Assembly: GCA_964628055.1 (NCBI GenBank)
Contig: CAZVNL010000010.1
Location: 1 to 64,000 of the forward strand
Direction: 5' to 3'
From: CAZBEL01 sp964628055
Lineage (GTDB): Bacteria > Fidelibacterota > Marinisomatia > Marinisomatales > TCS56
Length of the DNA stretch: 64,000 nt
A program made the position numbers and the translations under genes. Below, in pieces: positions 52,186 to 60,436 of the stretch; position 1 is the stretch's first letter, and each line of letters begins with the position of its first letter. The notes beneath the pieces were generated by a model. That model was not told the origin of the DNA. It made no database searches and saw only the letters and a program-made list of their open reading frames with translations.

Positions 52186-52920
52186 TTATGAAAGTTTCAC
52201 GCTTTGTGTGGTTAGGGTTACCACCACGATGAGATTGTACACGGTATGACTGTAGGCCGTGACGCCGAATCCCCGCCAGATGTAGATCAATCCCAATAAA
52301 ATGCCCGCCGCAAGACGCAGGAAAAAGAGATCCCAGGCGGGAAGGTCCCCGTAATTCCCCACAAAGTGAAAGAGAGAAAACAGAACGGCGGCCCCAATAA
52401 TCGCTCCCATCTGACGTGAAATCTTTTTCCACTTAAACAGAAGTTGCAATACCCACACAAGAAGGGAAATAAGCAAAACCCGGAAAACGAATTCTTCGTA
52501 CAGACCGGCCCCGATGGAGAGAATGACCTGCTGTACCAAACCCCTGGGAATGGGGGCCATTAAAAAGGATTGTAAATAACCGATAATAAGGTAAAGGGCC
52601 AACCCCAGGATAATGCTCTCTAAGAGCATGTAGACTAAAAAATCGCCGCGAATGGTCATTTCTTGAAACCGGCGGCGCTGGTGGATATAAGTGAAGATGA
52701 ATCCCAGGGAAATCACCACGCTGAAACCGTAGAAACCGTACAATCCAAACACGTTCATAATATGCCGCATTAATACGTCGGCGCCGTTGCGCAAAGTAAA
52801 AAGCTCATGCCGGGAAATGGTGAGAATACCGATTTCATAGAGAATAAACAGTGGTAGGGTTAGGACAAAACTGTACAGAGGCGTGTGGGTTTGACGGTAA
52901 TAAGCAAACTTGGCGCTCAT
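52186..52920 (-). CDS. CPBP-family intramembrane metalloprotease (Abi/CAAX-like)
   Basis: A 244-residue multi-spanning membrane protein. The CPBP motifs are visible: YEEFVFRVLL (EExxxR), and FSLFHFVGN (the second His motif), both within hydrophobic segments. Family members are glutamate-type intramembrane proteases linked to prenyl-protein processing, bacteriocin self-immunity or unknown tasks. It lies 10 nt from the lepA stop codon, so it is cotranscribed with lepA. Confidence 0.83.
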   Translation of the reverse strand: MSAKFAYYRQTHTPLYSFVLTLPLFILYEIGILTISRHELFTLRNGADVLMRHIMNVFGLYGFYGFSVVISLGFIFTYIHQRRRFQEMTIRGDFLVYMLLESIILGLALYLIIGYLQSFLMAPIPRGLVQQVILSIGAGLYEEFVFRVLLISLLVWVLQLLFKWKKISRQMGAIIGAAVLFSLFHFVGNYGDLPAWDLFFLRLAAGILLGLIYIWRGFGVTAYSHTVYNLIVVVTLTTQSVKLS

Positions 52921-52929
52921 GGAGGCGTC

Positions 52930-54738
52930 CTAACTACGTTCCTTCTCAATCTGTAAAACGGCCAACAGGGCTTCCTGGGGTATTTCCACCTTGCCAATGA
53001 GTTTCATCCGCTTCTTCCCCTCTTTTTGCCGTTCCCAAAGCTTCCGTTTCCGGGTGATATCGCCCCCATAGCATTTGGCCGTGACGTTCTTTTTCAGGGC
53101 TCTAACCGTGGCGCGGGCAATGACGCGCGTCCCCAGGGCGGCCTGGATCGGCACATCAAACATCTGCCGGGGAATTAATTCCTTCAGCTTGGCGCACATT
53201 GCCATACCCCGGTGATAAGCCTCCTCCTGGTGCACGATTAAGCTCAGGGCATCCACCGGTTCCCCGTTGATGAGGATGTCCAGCTTCTTCAAGTTTCCAG
53301 GACGAAAATCCGCCAGGGAGTAATCAAAAGAAGCGTACCCCCGGGTAGTGGATTTCAGCTTGTCGTAGAAATCGAAGATTACTTCCCCTAGGGGCAAATC
53401 ATAGTGCAGTTGCACTTTCTCACTGGTGAGATAATTGGTATTGCGGTAAATCCCCCGCTTGGACTGGCATAACTTCATGATCCGGCCGATGAATTCCTTG
53501 GGGGTAATGACCTCGGCCTGGATATAGGGCTCGTGGATCTCCTGGATCTCGCCGGAGGGCGGCATGCGCGCCGGCGTATCCACTTCCAGGCGGGTTCCAT
53601 CCTTCTTCACCACCTGGTAGCGGACGTTGGGAGTAGTCGTCACTAATCCTAAGCCGAACTCCCGCTCTAAACGTTCCTGAATGATTTCCAGGTGCAACAG
53701 TCCCAAAAAGCCGCACCGAAACCCGAAACCTAAGGCTTCGCTGGTTTCGGGCTCATACACCAGGGAAGCGTCATTCAGTTTCAACTTGTCCAAGGCCACC
53801 CGTAACTGGTTATAGTCTTCGGAATCGGCGGGATAAAGGCCAGAGAAGACCATGGGCTTCACGCGCTTATAGCCGGGGAGCGGTTCCGCGGCTGGTTGTT
53901 TATGCTGCGTGATGGTATCCCCGGGATGGATGTGCTCTACGGCGCGAATATTGGCGATAACGTACCCCACCTCTCCCGAGCGTAACTCCCGGGTGGGAAC
54001 CATGTCCATGACGAAATGCCCCACTTCCGTTACCTCGTAGGTTTGCTGGTGGGCGAAAAAGCGGATGACTTCCCGAGATTTTAGGACGCCGTCGAAGACC
54101 CGAATATAGGGAATTGCCCCCCGATATTTATCGTACATAGAGTCGAAAATGAGGGCTCGGAGTGGTTGGTCATCACGATGGGCAGGGGGCGGTATCCGCT
54201 CGATGATGGCCTGGAAAATAGCCCCGATCCCCGTACCCTCTTTGGCGCTGGCCAGGATAATCTCCTCTTCCTCACAGCCTAACAGTTCCTGAATCTGCCG
54301 GGAGACCTCGGGAATCTGGGCGTTAGGCAAATCCACCTTGTTGATGACCGGAATGAGAGTAAGATCGTTTTCTAAGGCCAGGTAGGTATTGCTCACGGTT
54401 TGTGCTTCCACCCCTTGAGCCGCATCTACTAAAAGCAAGGCCCCTTCGCAGGCCGCCAGGGAACGGGATACCTCATAGGTGAAATCCACATGCCCCGGGG
54501 TGTCGATGAGGTTCAAAATATAGGTCTCCCCTTCCCCGGTACGATAATGAATCTTAATGGGGTGACTCTTGATGGTGATCCCCCGTTCCCGTTCCAGGTC
54601 CATGTTATCTAACACCTGGTCCACCAGGTCTTTGCGCGACAGGGTGTGGGTTACCTCTAACAAACGGTCGGCCAGGGTGGACTTCCCGTGGTCGATGTGG
54701 GCGATGATACAAAAATTACGGATGTTCCGCTTCGACAT
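52930..54738 (-). CDS. lepA: elongation factor 4 (LepA)
   Basis: A 602-residue translational GTPase that back-translocates or remodels stalled ribosomes. G-domain motifs: AHIDHGKSTLADRLLE (G1), RERGITIKSH (G2), DTPGHVDFTYEV (G3), NKVDLPNA (G4) and SAKEGTG (G5). The unique C-terminal domain includes GGDITRKRKLWERQKEGKKRM, typical of LepA. Full length. Confidence 0.97.
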   Translation of the reverse strand: MSKRNIRNFCIIAHIDHGKSTLADRLLEVTHTLSRKDLVDQVLDNMDLERERGITIKSHPIKIHYRTGEGETYILNLIDTPGHVDFTYEVSRSLAACEGALLLVDAAQGVEAQTVSNTYLALENDLTLIPVINKVDLPNAQIPEVSRQIQELLGCEEEEIILASAKEGTGIGAIFQAIIERIPPPAHRDDQPLRALIFDSMYDKYRGAIPYIRVFDGVLKSREVIRFFAHQQTYEVTEVGHFVMDMVPTRELRSGEVGYVIANIRAVEHIHPGDTITQHKQPAAEPLPGYKRVKPMVFSGLYPADSEDYNQLRVALDKLKLNDASLVYEPETSEALGFGFRCGFLGLLHLEIIQERLEREFGLGLVTTTPNVRYQVVKKDGTRLEVDTPARMPPSGEIQEIHEPYIQAEVITPKEFIGRIMKLCQSKRGIYRNTNYLTSEKVQLHYDLPLGEVIFDFYDKLKSTTRGYASFDYSLADFRPGNLKKLDILINGEPVDALSLIVHQEEAYHRGMAMCAKLKELIPRQMFDVPIQAALGTRVIARATVRALKKNVTAKCYGGDITRKRKLWERQKEGKKRMKLIGKVEIPQEALLAVLQIEKERS

Positions 54739-54917
54739 AGAGGTGAAATTACCACTTTAAAGGGGGGAATAAGAAGCCGTAGAAATAGAACCGCAACTAT
54801 CGCTGGCAAGGGGAGCGGCTGACCCGCTTAATACCAGGAAGAGCAAGGTACTCTACAGGGTCACTAAACCAATTGGTCTTCCCAGGCGCTGGGTTTGATG
54901 AACTCAGCGGTGTGGCA

Positions 54918-55466
54918 TTAGCGGGAATAGTAAGCGATGAGGGAAGCCTTGGCCAGGAGGTTATGATTCAGGTAAAAGCCCACCAGGGAAGGCGTGGCGT
55001 TGGTGTCCAGGCCCAGGGATTCCACGCTCAGGGCGTAGACGGTGAAAATGTACGCATGGGGCGGATCGCCTTCGGGAGGACAAGCGCCGCCGAAACCCAC
55101 CTGTCCGAAACTGGTAATGCTCTGGACACTCCCTTCCGGGGCCAGCCCGCTTTCCACATTCCCCGCATCCAGTTCCAGGGAGGTCACATCGCTGGGAATA
55201 TTGAAAATTAGCCAGTGCCACCATCCCGCGCCGGTGGGAGCGTCAGGATCATAAACCGTGACGGCGAAACTCTTGGTCCCTTCTGGTGCATTTTCCCAAA
55301 ATAACCGCGGGGAAATGTTCTGCCCGTCACAACCAAAACCAGCGAAAACCTGCTGTTGGGAAAGCTGACCAGCAATGTCGGGGCTCTTCAAGGTGAAACC
55401 CGCGCCATAACTGAAACCCACCAGGATAATCGAACCGGTAACCAATACCCGGAAAATAGTTTTCAT
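54918..55466 (-). CDS. secreted PEBP/YbhB-family protein (Raf kinase inhibitor-like)
   Basis: A 182-residue phosphatidylethanolamine-binding protein-like protein. A signal peptide (KTIFRVLVTGSIILVGFSYGA) puts it in the periplasm. The ligand-pocket motifs are present: FGCDGQNISPRLFWENAPEGTKSFAVTVYDPDAP, then GWWHWLIFNIP and CPPEGDPPHAYIFTVYAL. Roles in bacteria are uncertain. ATG 55466 has AGGAGGG 4-8 nt upstream; a start ten codons upstream lacks this. Confidence 0.88.
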   Translation of the reverse strand: MKTIFRVLVTGSIILVGFSYGAGFTLKSPDIAGQLSQQQVFAGFGCDGQNISPRLFWENAPEGTKSFAVTVYDPDAPTGAGWWHWLIFNIPSDVTSLELDAGNVESGLAPEGSVQSITSFGQVGFGGACPPEGDPPHAYIFTVYALSVESLGLDTNATPSLVGFYLNHNLLAKASLIAYYSR

Positions 55467-55588
55467 AAGACCCTCCTTGCGCTTGAGAGTGACCAAATTT
55501 ATTTTAAAATAGTTCCTTTATTATCTAATTGTCAAGGGTGAAGATATGTTTTGAATATTATATCGGATATAACATAAATCATCTATTA

Positions 55589-55909
55589 ATGAAAACGAAA
55601 GATAAGCCGCTTGTTTGGTTGCACGGAGAAGTAAAAACACCGCCATTTACTTCGGCTGCTAGGATTGAAGCAGGATATTGCTGAGATTGCTTCAAAGTAG
55701 TGAAACACTCTGTATGCCCCATGCGAGGCCAATGCCCAATATTGGTAAAAGATATTACGAATTGAGACTTGTTGATGCAGGAGCTACTTGGAGACTGGTC
55801 TACCGAGTTGAGCCAGACGCCGTAGTTATCCTCGCAGTATTCAATAAAAAAACAACGAAATCACCTAAAAAAGATTATAGCAGTATGTAAAAAGACTAAA
55901 GGAGTATGA
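55589..55909 (+). pseudogene. higB: HigB/RelE (Gp49-like) toxin gene with two frameshifts
   Basis: Read from ATG 55589, the frame gives MKTKDKPLVWLHGEVKTPP and ARIEAGYC, then a TGA at 55682. The family continuation GY-LLRLLQ is found one base out of frame from 55678, so a T appears lost at TATTG (55676-55680). This frame continues MPNIGKRYYELRLVDAG, WRLVYRVEPDAVVILAVF, TKSPKK and stops at 55890. The expected C-terminus (IIAVCKKTKGV) is back in the first frame after an A6 run (55867-55872), ending at TGA 55909. The two changes cancel, giving a restored length of 106 residues. Either the toxin is inactive or the assembly has two indel errors. It is directly followed by higA. Confidence 0.75.
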
Positions 55910-55911
55910 CC

Positions 55912-56229
55912 ATGCGTAAGCAGAAAAGGGAGCGGCTGGAGCGAAAAGGTTGGAGAGTGGGTTCTGGTGCTGATCTTTTGGAACTAACACCTGAAGAATT
56001 AGCTTATATAAACCTTAAACTCAGTTTAAGCGAAAATTTGCGTGTGCTTCGTAAAAAACAGCATATGACCCAAGATCAGCTTGCCAAAAAAATTCATTCC
56101 AGCCAGTCACGGGTAGCCAAAATGGAATTTGGAGATCCCTCTGTATCCCTCGACCTCCTTATTCGCTCCCTGATAGCCTTAGGAGCTTCGAAGAAAGAAC
56201 TGGCCAAAGCCATCTCGTCAGCTAAATAA
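55912..56229 (+). CDS. higA: HigA-type antitoxin (XRE family HTH)
   Basis: A 105-residue antitoxin. Residues 43-100 form a helix-turn-helix domain (NLRVLRKKQHMTQDQLAKKI, then SQSRVAKMEFGDPSVSLDLLI). The upstream 40 residues are basic then acidic (ERLERKGWRVGSG, LTPEELAYINLKLSL), as in the HigA group paired with Gp49-like HigB toxins. ATG 55912 has GGAG with 7 nt spacing; an ATG at 55906 is too close. The antitoxin is intact, so a cell that lost the toxin would still keep the regulator. Confidence 0.88.
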   Translation: MRKQKRERLERKGWRVGSGADLLELTPEELAYINLKLSLSENLRVLRKKQHMTQDQLAKKIHSSQSRVAKMEFGDPSVSLDLLIRSLIALGASKKELAKAISSAK

Positions 56230-56289
56230 ATAGTGACGGGCAAATAAAGACCGAGTAGTCAATTTCCCTATTCAACTGAACTACCGGTT

Positions 56290-56439
56290 TTAAGAATAAC
56301 GGCTACAAACGCTGTGGTTAAGCTGCAATAAGCGCTTATAATCCTGGATTTTCAAGATACTGGCATATTTCATAGAGTCGATGATCTCCAGGAGGTCAGG
56401 AAAGGGTTCCCAGGTGAGTAAGGTAATTTTTTCACCATA
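56290..56439 (-). pseudogene. possible remnant coding fragment
   Basis: A 49-codon open frame without a good start codon, beginning after a TAG at 56440-56442. It reads like real protein (KITLLTWEPFPDLLEIID, then IQDYKRLLQLNH). It lies in the 275-nt gap between higA and the beta-helix gene. It may be the 3' end of a gene lost by deletion. No family was recognised. Confidence 0.25.
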
Positions 56440-56504
56440 CTAAACCAAGGCCCCACTTCCCTCGCGCGGGTCGGTGTTCTGTTGCTTACCTCTCAGGTAC
56501 GGGT

Positions 56505-57662
56505 TCAATCACAGGGTTGGCCCTCACCGCAGGGCCATTCTTCACATTCGTAGTCGCCATTGACGTTGTTGATGAAGGTGTTGTTGACCATCCGTACGAT
56601 GGAGGTATCGGGCCAGGGGCAGACCCCGAAGTTCCAGATGTAAACGCCCAGGTCGTTGTTGGAAATAGTATTTTCCCGGAAGACGTAGCCATAGGGGTGT
56701 TGCACCCCTTCGTCGCTTATCTGAAGACCCGGGCCACGGTTGTTATCAATGATGTTATTTTTAACGGTAATGTCATGGCCGCCGTCCACCCAGATGGCAC
56801 CATCCAATTCATCGTAGGGAGCCGTGAGTATGGCGTCGTTGAAACGGTTATTCTCCACCAATACGTTAATGCAATCCTCCACCAACAGGCCCCCTCCGAT
56901 GCCGTCATGGGTGTAGGAATTACGCACCTCCACATTCCGTGAACCCCAGATGGCGATATCGTTGCCCAGGATACCCTTCTCCTGCACGGACGGTTCCGGA
57001 CCGTTGCCAACGGCTTGTACGCTGTCAACTATTAAGTCGATGACTTCCACGAGATCAGCGCCGAAACCTTCGCCCCCATTTTCGGGATTGTAGCCGTGGA
57101 AACCGTTGTCCCGCAGGATGCAGTTGCGTAACTCTATGTTCTCGGACAGCACGGCGATGATACCAGCGTCAGTGTAGTTTCTGAACTCCAGGTTTTCGAC
57201 GACGAATCCGTAGCTTTTTCGGGATTCATCCTCTCCGATGATTGCTATTCCGTAGGTAAGCGTCTTGCCTCCGTCGAGGACTGGAATCTCTCCCCCTGGA
57301 CCTGTCTGACCGATTATGCGGATGGGATTGTCTCTTTTCCCGAACTCCGATAATAGCACCGATTCGTTGTATGTACCGGGGCCGACATACACGGTCTGGC
57401 CAGGTCGCACGTTGCACAGGGCCCGAGCAAGGGTGGCGAAGGCCTCCTGGGGGGAAGTCCCTTCATTGGCATCGTCCCCATCCACCGCCACGTAAATCTC
57501 CGTACCCGGAATCGGTTCGGCGTCGGTACCCACACATACGACACCCCCTTTATGAAAAAGCCACGTTGCGTCCTCTTTCTCTTCTTCCCCACAAGTTAGG
57601 ATAAATAAGGCCAAAAAGACAACTAAGGCCAGGCCGGTAATTACCCTGAAACTATTTCTCAT
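56505..57662 (-). CDS. right-handed parallel beta-helix lipoprotein
   Basis: A 385-residue secreted protein with lipoprotein signal RNSFRVITGLALVVFLALFILTC (Cys in ILTC lipobox). EIYVAVDGDDANEGTSPQEAFATLARAL is the usual entry to a pectate lyase/DUF1565-type domain. The rest has NOSD/PbH1-type repeats with regular Asn ladders, such as NIELRNCILRDNG, NVEVRNSYTHDG, INVLVENNRFNDA, DITVKNNIIDNNRG. It is probably a polysaccharide-binding or -cleaving surface protein. ATG 57662 has GGGAGG upstream. No catalytic triad could be assigned. Confidence 0.83.
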   Translation of the reverse strand: MRNSFRVITGLALVVFLALFILTCGEEEKEDATWLFHKGGVVCVGTDAEPIPGTEIYVAVDGDDANEGTSPQEAFATLARALCNVRPGQTVYVGPGTYNESVLLSEFGKRDNPIRIIGQTGPGGEIPVLDGGKTLTYGIAIIGEDESRKSYGFVVENLEFRNYTDAGIIAVLSENIELRNCILRDNGFHGYNPENGGEGFGADLVEVIDLIVDSVQAVGNGPEPSVQEKGILGNDIAIWGSRNVEVRNSYTHDGIGGGLLVEDCINVLVENNRFNDAILTAPYDELDGAIWVDGGHDITVKNNIIDNNRGPGLQISDEGVQHPYGYVFRENTISNNDLGVYIWNFGVCPWPDTSIVRMVNNTFINNVNGDYECEEWPCGEGQPCD

Positions 57663-58047
57663 CTTGCACCTCCCAGGTTTTATGATATGAAGTTTAACAC
57701 GCTCACCCACCTCCCATAGTGCCCCACCAAAACGTCTGTGTAAAACCTATTCATCCCTTATTGGTGGCAAATATACACCGATTTATAGATAAATTAAAGG
57801 CGACGTGGCCCTTTTCTTCACTCCGGCCCACAAGCCCTTCTGCCTCACTCATGAATCGCTACGCATATTAAAAAAGCGTTGGTTCATCTATCTTCCGGTA
57901 ACTTCCTATCTCCACTGTAGAAGGTCAACCTCCCTCAGCATTCCTTCTTCTCACTTCTGTAAATACTCCACGTGGAACGGGTGGTTCTCAAGGAGCCATT
58001 AATATGTTCAAGGATTAATACCAAAAACAAGCCCGCTTGGTTGGGGT
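57663..58047. other. gap without a recognisable gene
   Basis: About 385 nt upstream of the beta-helix gene. No ORF with a good start or family similarity was found. The right-hand part follows the premature stop of the GIY-YIG-associated fragment and may contain its decayed remainder, but no conserved frame is visible. The beta-helix promoter should also lie here. Confidence 0.4.
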
Positions 58048-58194
58048 TTATTGGTAAGCGTTGAATACGTCTGGTTTTTCAGCAGCCAGCCATGGGAGCA
58101 CCTTGTTGAGACCAGGTTTAATCGGCCGATGTCGAAGCACCAGAACGTGCTGTGGGTCAATGTTTTTGCTTAGTAAAAGGTCTTTCAGATTCAT
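58048..58194 (-). pseudogene. truncated N-terminus of a GIY-YIG-nuclease-associated protein
   Basis: A 48-residue ORF with a strong ribosome-binding site (AGGAGG, 7 nt from ATG 58194). It begins MNLKDLLLSKNIDPQHVLVL and continues RHRPIKPGLNKVLPWLAAE, then PDVFNAYQ and TAA. From memory, this matches the N-terminal domain of GIY-YIG nuclease family proteins several times longer, where the text after AYQ goes on. Nothing after the stop continues the domain, so the gene is truncated. It lies outside the attC-bounded cassettes. Confidence 0.5.
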
Positions 58195-58427
58195 CACCAA
58201 ACCTCCTATTATAAACAATCTCCTATGGCTAAACGATATTTATGTACTCATTGCCAACAGGTAAGTAACCGGTGTGTCCCTCTTTTTCGGAATTTCTGTA
58301 AAACCGCACCGGTTGACCCTTTTCCCGCTACGGGAAGTGTTGGCTGGGAAGACAAGGCGTGCTTTTTAACAGTGGAAATGGTAATATGACCTAATCCGGT
58401 ATTTTTCAAGGCTCGTTCTGAACATCA

Positions 58428-58598
58428 TCACCGGAAAGGAATTAGGTCGATATTTAGAAAATTGACACCGACAACATTGCCGTCCTCATCGTAATCAAGA
58501 ATAACACCAGGTTGTACCTCTTCTAAATCCATTATCAAATTTTCATCTAACCGCAAGTAAAGAGCATTATTTTCTTGGTCAACTTTTAGTCTCATCAT
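58428..58598 (-). CDS. DUF2283-family small protein
   Basis: A 56-residue protein: MMRLKVDQENNALYLRL, then EEVQPGVILDYDEDGNVVG and a hydrophobic VNFLNID. This is the usual pattern of DUF2283, small proteins of unknown function often found in mobile or toxin-rich regions. The start lies 3 nt from an attC-like GTTAGGGG end, so the gene looks like the first ORF of a cassette. No attC-like site follows it. Confidence 0.75.
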   Translation of the reverse strand: MMRLKVDQENNALYLRLDENLIMDLEEVQPGVILDYDEDGNVVGVNFLNIDLIPFR

Positions 58599-58601
58599 TT
58601 T

Positions 58602-58661
58602 CCCCTAACGCTGCGCTCAGCCACGCCGCTGTTTGGCGACGGCTGGAGCGCCATGTTTCGA
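58602..58661 (-). other. attC-like recombination site (site 1)
   Basis: On the plus strand CCCCTAACG-CTGC-GCTCAGC begins an imperfect palindrome whose inner arms GCGCTCAGCC and GGCTGGAGCGC pair. The right-hand end is eroded to GTTTCGA. AACG-N4-GCTCAGC is identical in layout to site 2. It lies 9 nt after the MFS stop and 3 nt before the DUF2283 start. Confidence 0.5.
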
Positions 58662-58669
58662 AAGCTTGA

Positions 58670-59917
58670 TCACGTGCCTTCCCTACGTCCTGTTGTTCGC
58701 ACATTAGAAGGGTAAAGGAACAACCCGATTGTCGCGAGAGTCGCGAACAATGCTCCAGCCATAAATGTGGCTGAGGCGCCGAATACGCTCCATAACGACC
58801 CTGCAATGACGCTTGCCAGCAAGAGCGCGCCACCACTCACTAGATTAAAGATGCCGAAAGCCATGCCGCGAAGCTCGGAGAGTGCAGCATCAGCAACGAG
58901 CTTCGAGAGCAATCCCTGGGTGAACGCCATGTGAAGACCCCAGAACGCCGCACCAATTAATGCGACCAAAGGCGACGCCGCCATGGCCAACACGACATCA
59001 GCAGTGATGAGCGCTCCCAGCCCGAACACCAAAAGTGTTCGCGTCGAAAGCCAGTCACCCGCCGCACCCGCGGGGTAGGCAAATATGGCGTAAACAACAT
59101 TCATGACAATCATGGTCACGGGCACGTAGCCGACAGCGAGCCCGACATCCTGCGCACGAAGTATCAGGAATGCCTCGCTGAACCGAGCGAGGGTAAAGAC
59201 CGCACCAAGCGCCACGATGAGCCAGTAGCGCAGGGACAGACGCTTGGCATCGGCAAAGGTCAGACGGTTCTTGGAACCCGGGGCCTGCTCTGAGGGCTCT
59301 GGCTCGCGCACCGCCACAATCAACAACAGGACCGCAAGAAATGCTGGAACGACCGCCACCCACAACACGGCCTTGATGTCGTTCGCGAGCCAGATCATGA
59401 ACGCCACCGCGAGCAGCGGCCCGACAAAAGCTCCAACCGAGTCGAGGGATTGACGTAGCCCATAGGCCGCACCCCGCAGCTGTGCCGGGACGATATCCGC
59501 AACCAGCGCATCGCGCGGCGCGCCACGGATGCCTTTACCTATGCGATCAACGAAGCGCGCACCGAATACCCACCCAATCGATGTCGCGAGCGGAAATACT
59601 GGCTTGGTTATGCCCGCCAGTCCGTATCCAACCACAGCCAGAAACTTTCGTTTTCGGAAGTAATCGCTGATCACTCCCGAAAACACCTTGGTGATTGCAG
59701 CTGCTGCCTCTGCAAAGCCTTCAACGACTCCAATGGTCACCATGGATGCACCGAGCGTCGTTGCCATGAATATCGGCAAGATGCTGTGAACAAGCTCGGA
59801 TGAGCTGTCCATGAACATCGAGACAAATCCAAGCGCCCAAATGCCTTTCGGCAATTTGCGGTAAAAGCCCTTGTGGGAACTTATCGATTCAGGATTACTT
59901 TGTTGTAGTAAAGCCAT
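58670..59917 (-). CDS. major facilitator superfamily transporter
   Basis: A 415-residue, 12-helix transporter with intact length. The loop 2-3 signature appears as GVISDYFRKRKFLAVVGYGL (MFS motif D-x3-R-K), and the FVDRIGKGIRGAPRDALVAD segment is typical of drug- or metabolite-efflux MFS proteins. Second half begins near RLSLRYWLIVALGAVF. The substrate is not known. The gene is G+C-rich relative to neighbours and is bounded by two attC-like sites: start after site 2, stop before site 1. This is the classical layout of an integron gene cassette. Confidence 0.9.
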   Translation of the reverse strand: MALLQQSNPESISSHKGFYRKLPKGIWALGFVSMFMDSSSELVHSILPIFMATTLGASMVTIGVVEGFAEAAAAITKVFSGVISDYFRKRKFLAVVGYGLAGITKPVFPLATSIGWVFGARFVDRIGKGIRGAPRDALVADIVPAQLRGAAYGLRQSLDSVGAFVGPLLAVAFMIWLANDIKAVLWVAVVPAFLAVLLLIVAVREPEPSEQAPGSKNRLTFADAKRLSLRYWLIVALGAVFTLARFSEAFLILRAQDVGLAVGYVPVTMIVMNVVYAIFAYPAGAAGDWLSTRTLLVFGLGALITADVVLAMAASPLVALIGAAFWGLHMAFTQGLLSKLVADAALSELRGMAFGIFNLVSGGALLLASVIAGSLWSVFGASATFMAGALFATLATIGLFLYPSNVRTTGRREGT

Positions 59918-59934
59918 GAGTGCCGTTTCCTATG

Positions 59935-59996
59935 TTGCCCAACGTTTGGCTCAGCGGCGGCGTCCTCGGCGTCGGCTGCAAGGCTGGGTTGGGCAA
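59935..59996 (-). other. attC-like recombination site (site 2)
   Basis: TTGCCCAAC (59935-59943) and GTTGGGCAA (59988-59996) are perfect 9-bp inverted repeats. They include R-Y3-AAC and GTT-R3-Y core sites. Between them are AACG-N4-GCTCAGC and a G+C-rich, imperfectly paired centre (GGCGGCG/CGGCG and GCTG). The spacing of about 60 bp and the layout match integron attC sites read on the minus strand. The MFS ATG follows 17 nt later. Confidence 0.65.
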
Positions 59997-60082
59997 ACAA
60001 AGTACTCCTACGTCTTGCCCGTTATATTCGCGACAAGCGGTATCTCGTCCTCGGGGGTGACGAGCTCCTGCCTGCCGCTTCT

Positions 60083-60337
60083 TTAGTTCTTACCCGGACA
60101 TTCTGTCCGGATAAATGTCCGCATAGCCAATACAGCAGCAGCATATCCTAACTCGGTCACCAATACTCTCGTTTCTCCTGCTGCTTTCATTATTTGTTCT
60201 TGAATAGCTCTTGTTTCTTCGATTAATAGTCGTTGGGATTCTATTACTGGCTTAAGCTATAGCATCCCAACAAGAATACTAATTCCACACATAATTAAAA
60301 AGAAAGATAAAGCAATTTCCTGAAATTTCTTTATCAT
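60083..60337 (-). pseudogene. small cassette ORF interrupted by an in-frame amber codon
   Basis: From ATG 60337 (AAGGAG upstream) the frame reads MIKKFQEIALSFFLIMCGI, SILVGML (26 codons), then TAG at 60257-60259. The same frame then stays open for 57 codons (LKPVIESQRLLIEETRAI, helical, ending RTECPGKN) to TAA at 60083. A membrane segment followed by a coiled-coil is the apparent ancestral design. Choices are a 26-residue peptide with decayed 3' part, a recent amber mutation, or readthrough. It lies between attC-like sites 2 and 3. Confidence 0.45.
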
Positions 60338-60366
60338 GTTGCTCTCCTTTTGTCTTGTTGTTTGTT

Positions 60367-60426
60367 GACTAACGTTCCGCATCAACGGCGGCGCGCACCG
60401 CCATCCGCTGCAGTGCTGTGTTAGCT
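60367..60426 (-). other. attC-like recombination site (site 3)
   Basis: CTAAC/GTTAG ends (60369-60373 and 60420-60424) enclose AACG-N4-GCATCAAC and a GGCGG...CCGCC stem. Core sites are less perfect than in site 2 but the size and order agree. It follows 10 nt after the end of the restriction-like gene. Confidence 0.45.
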
Positions 60427-60436
60427 GCTTTCTGCT

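Noticed and set aside
57805..58264. Short plus-strand frames of 60-67 codons left of the cassette region
   Set aside because: They lack ribosome-binding sites and similarity; the minus strand holds the better-supported truncated ORF.
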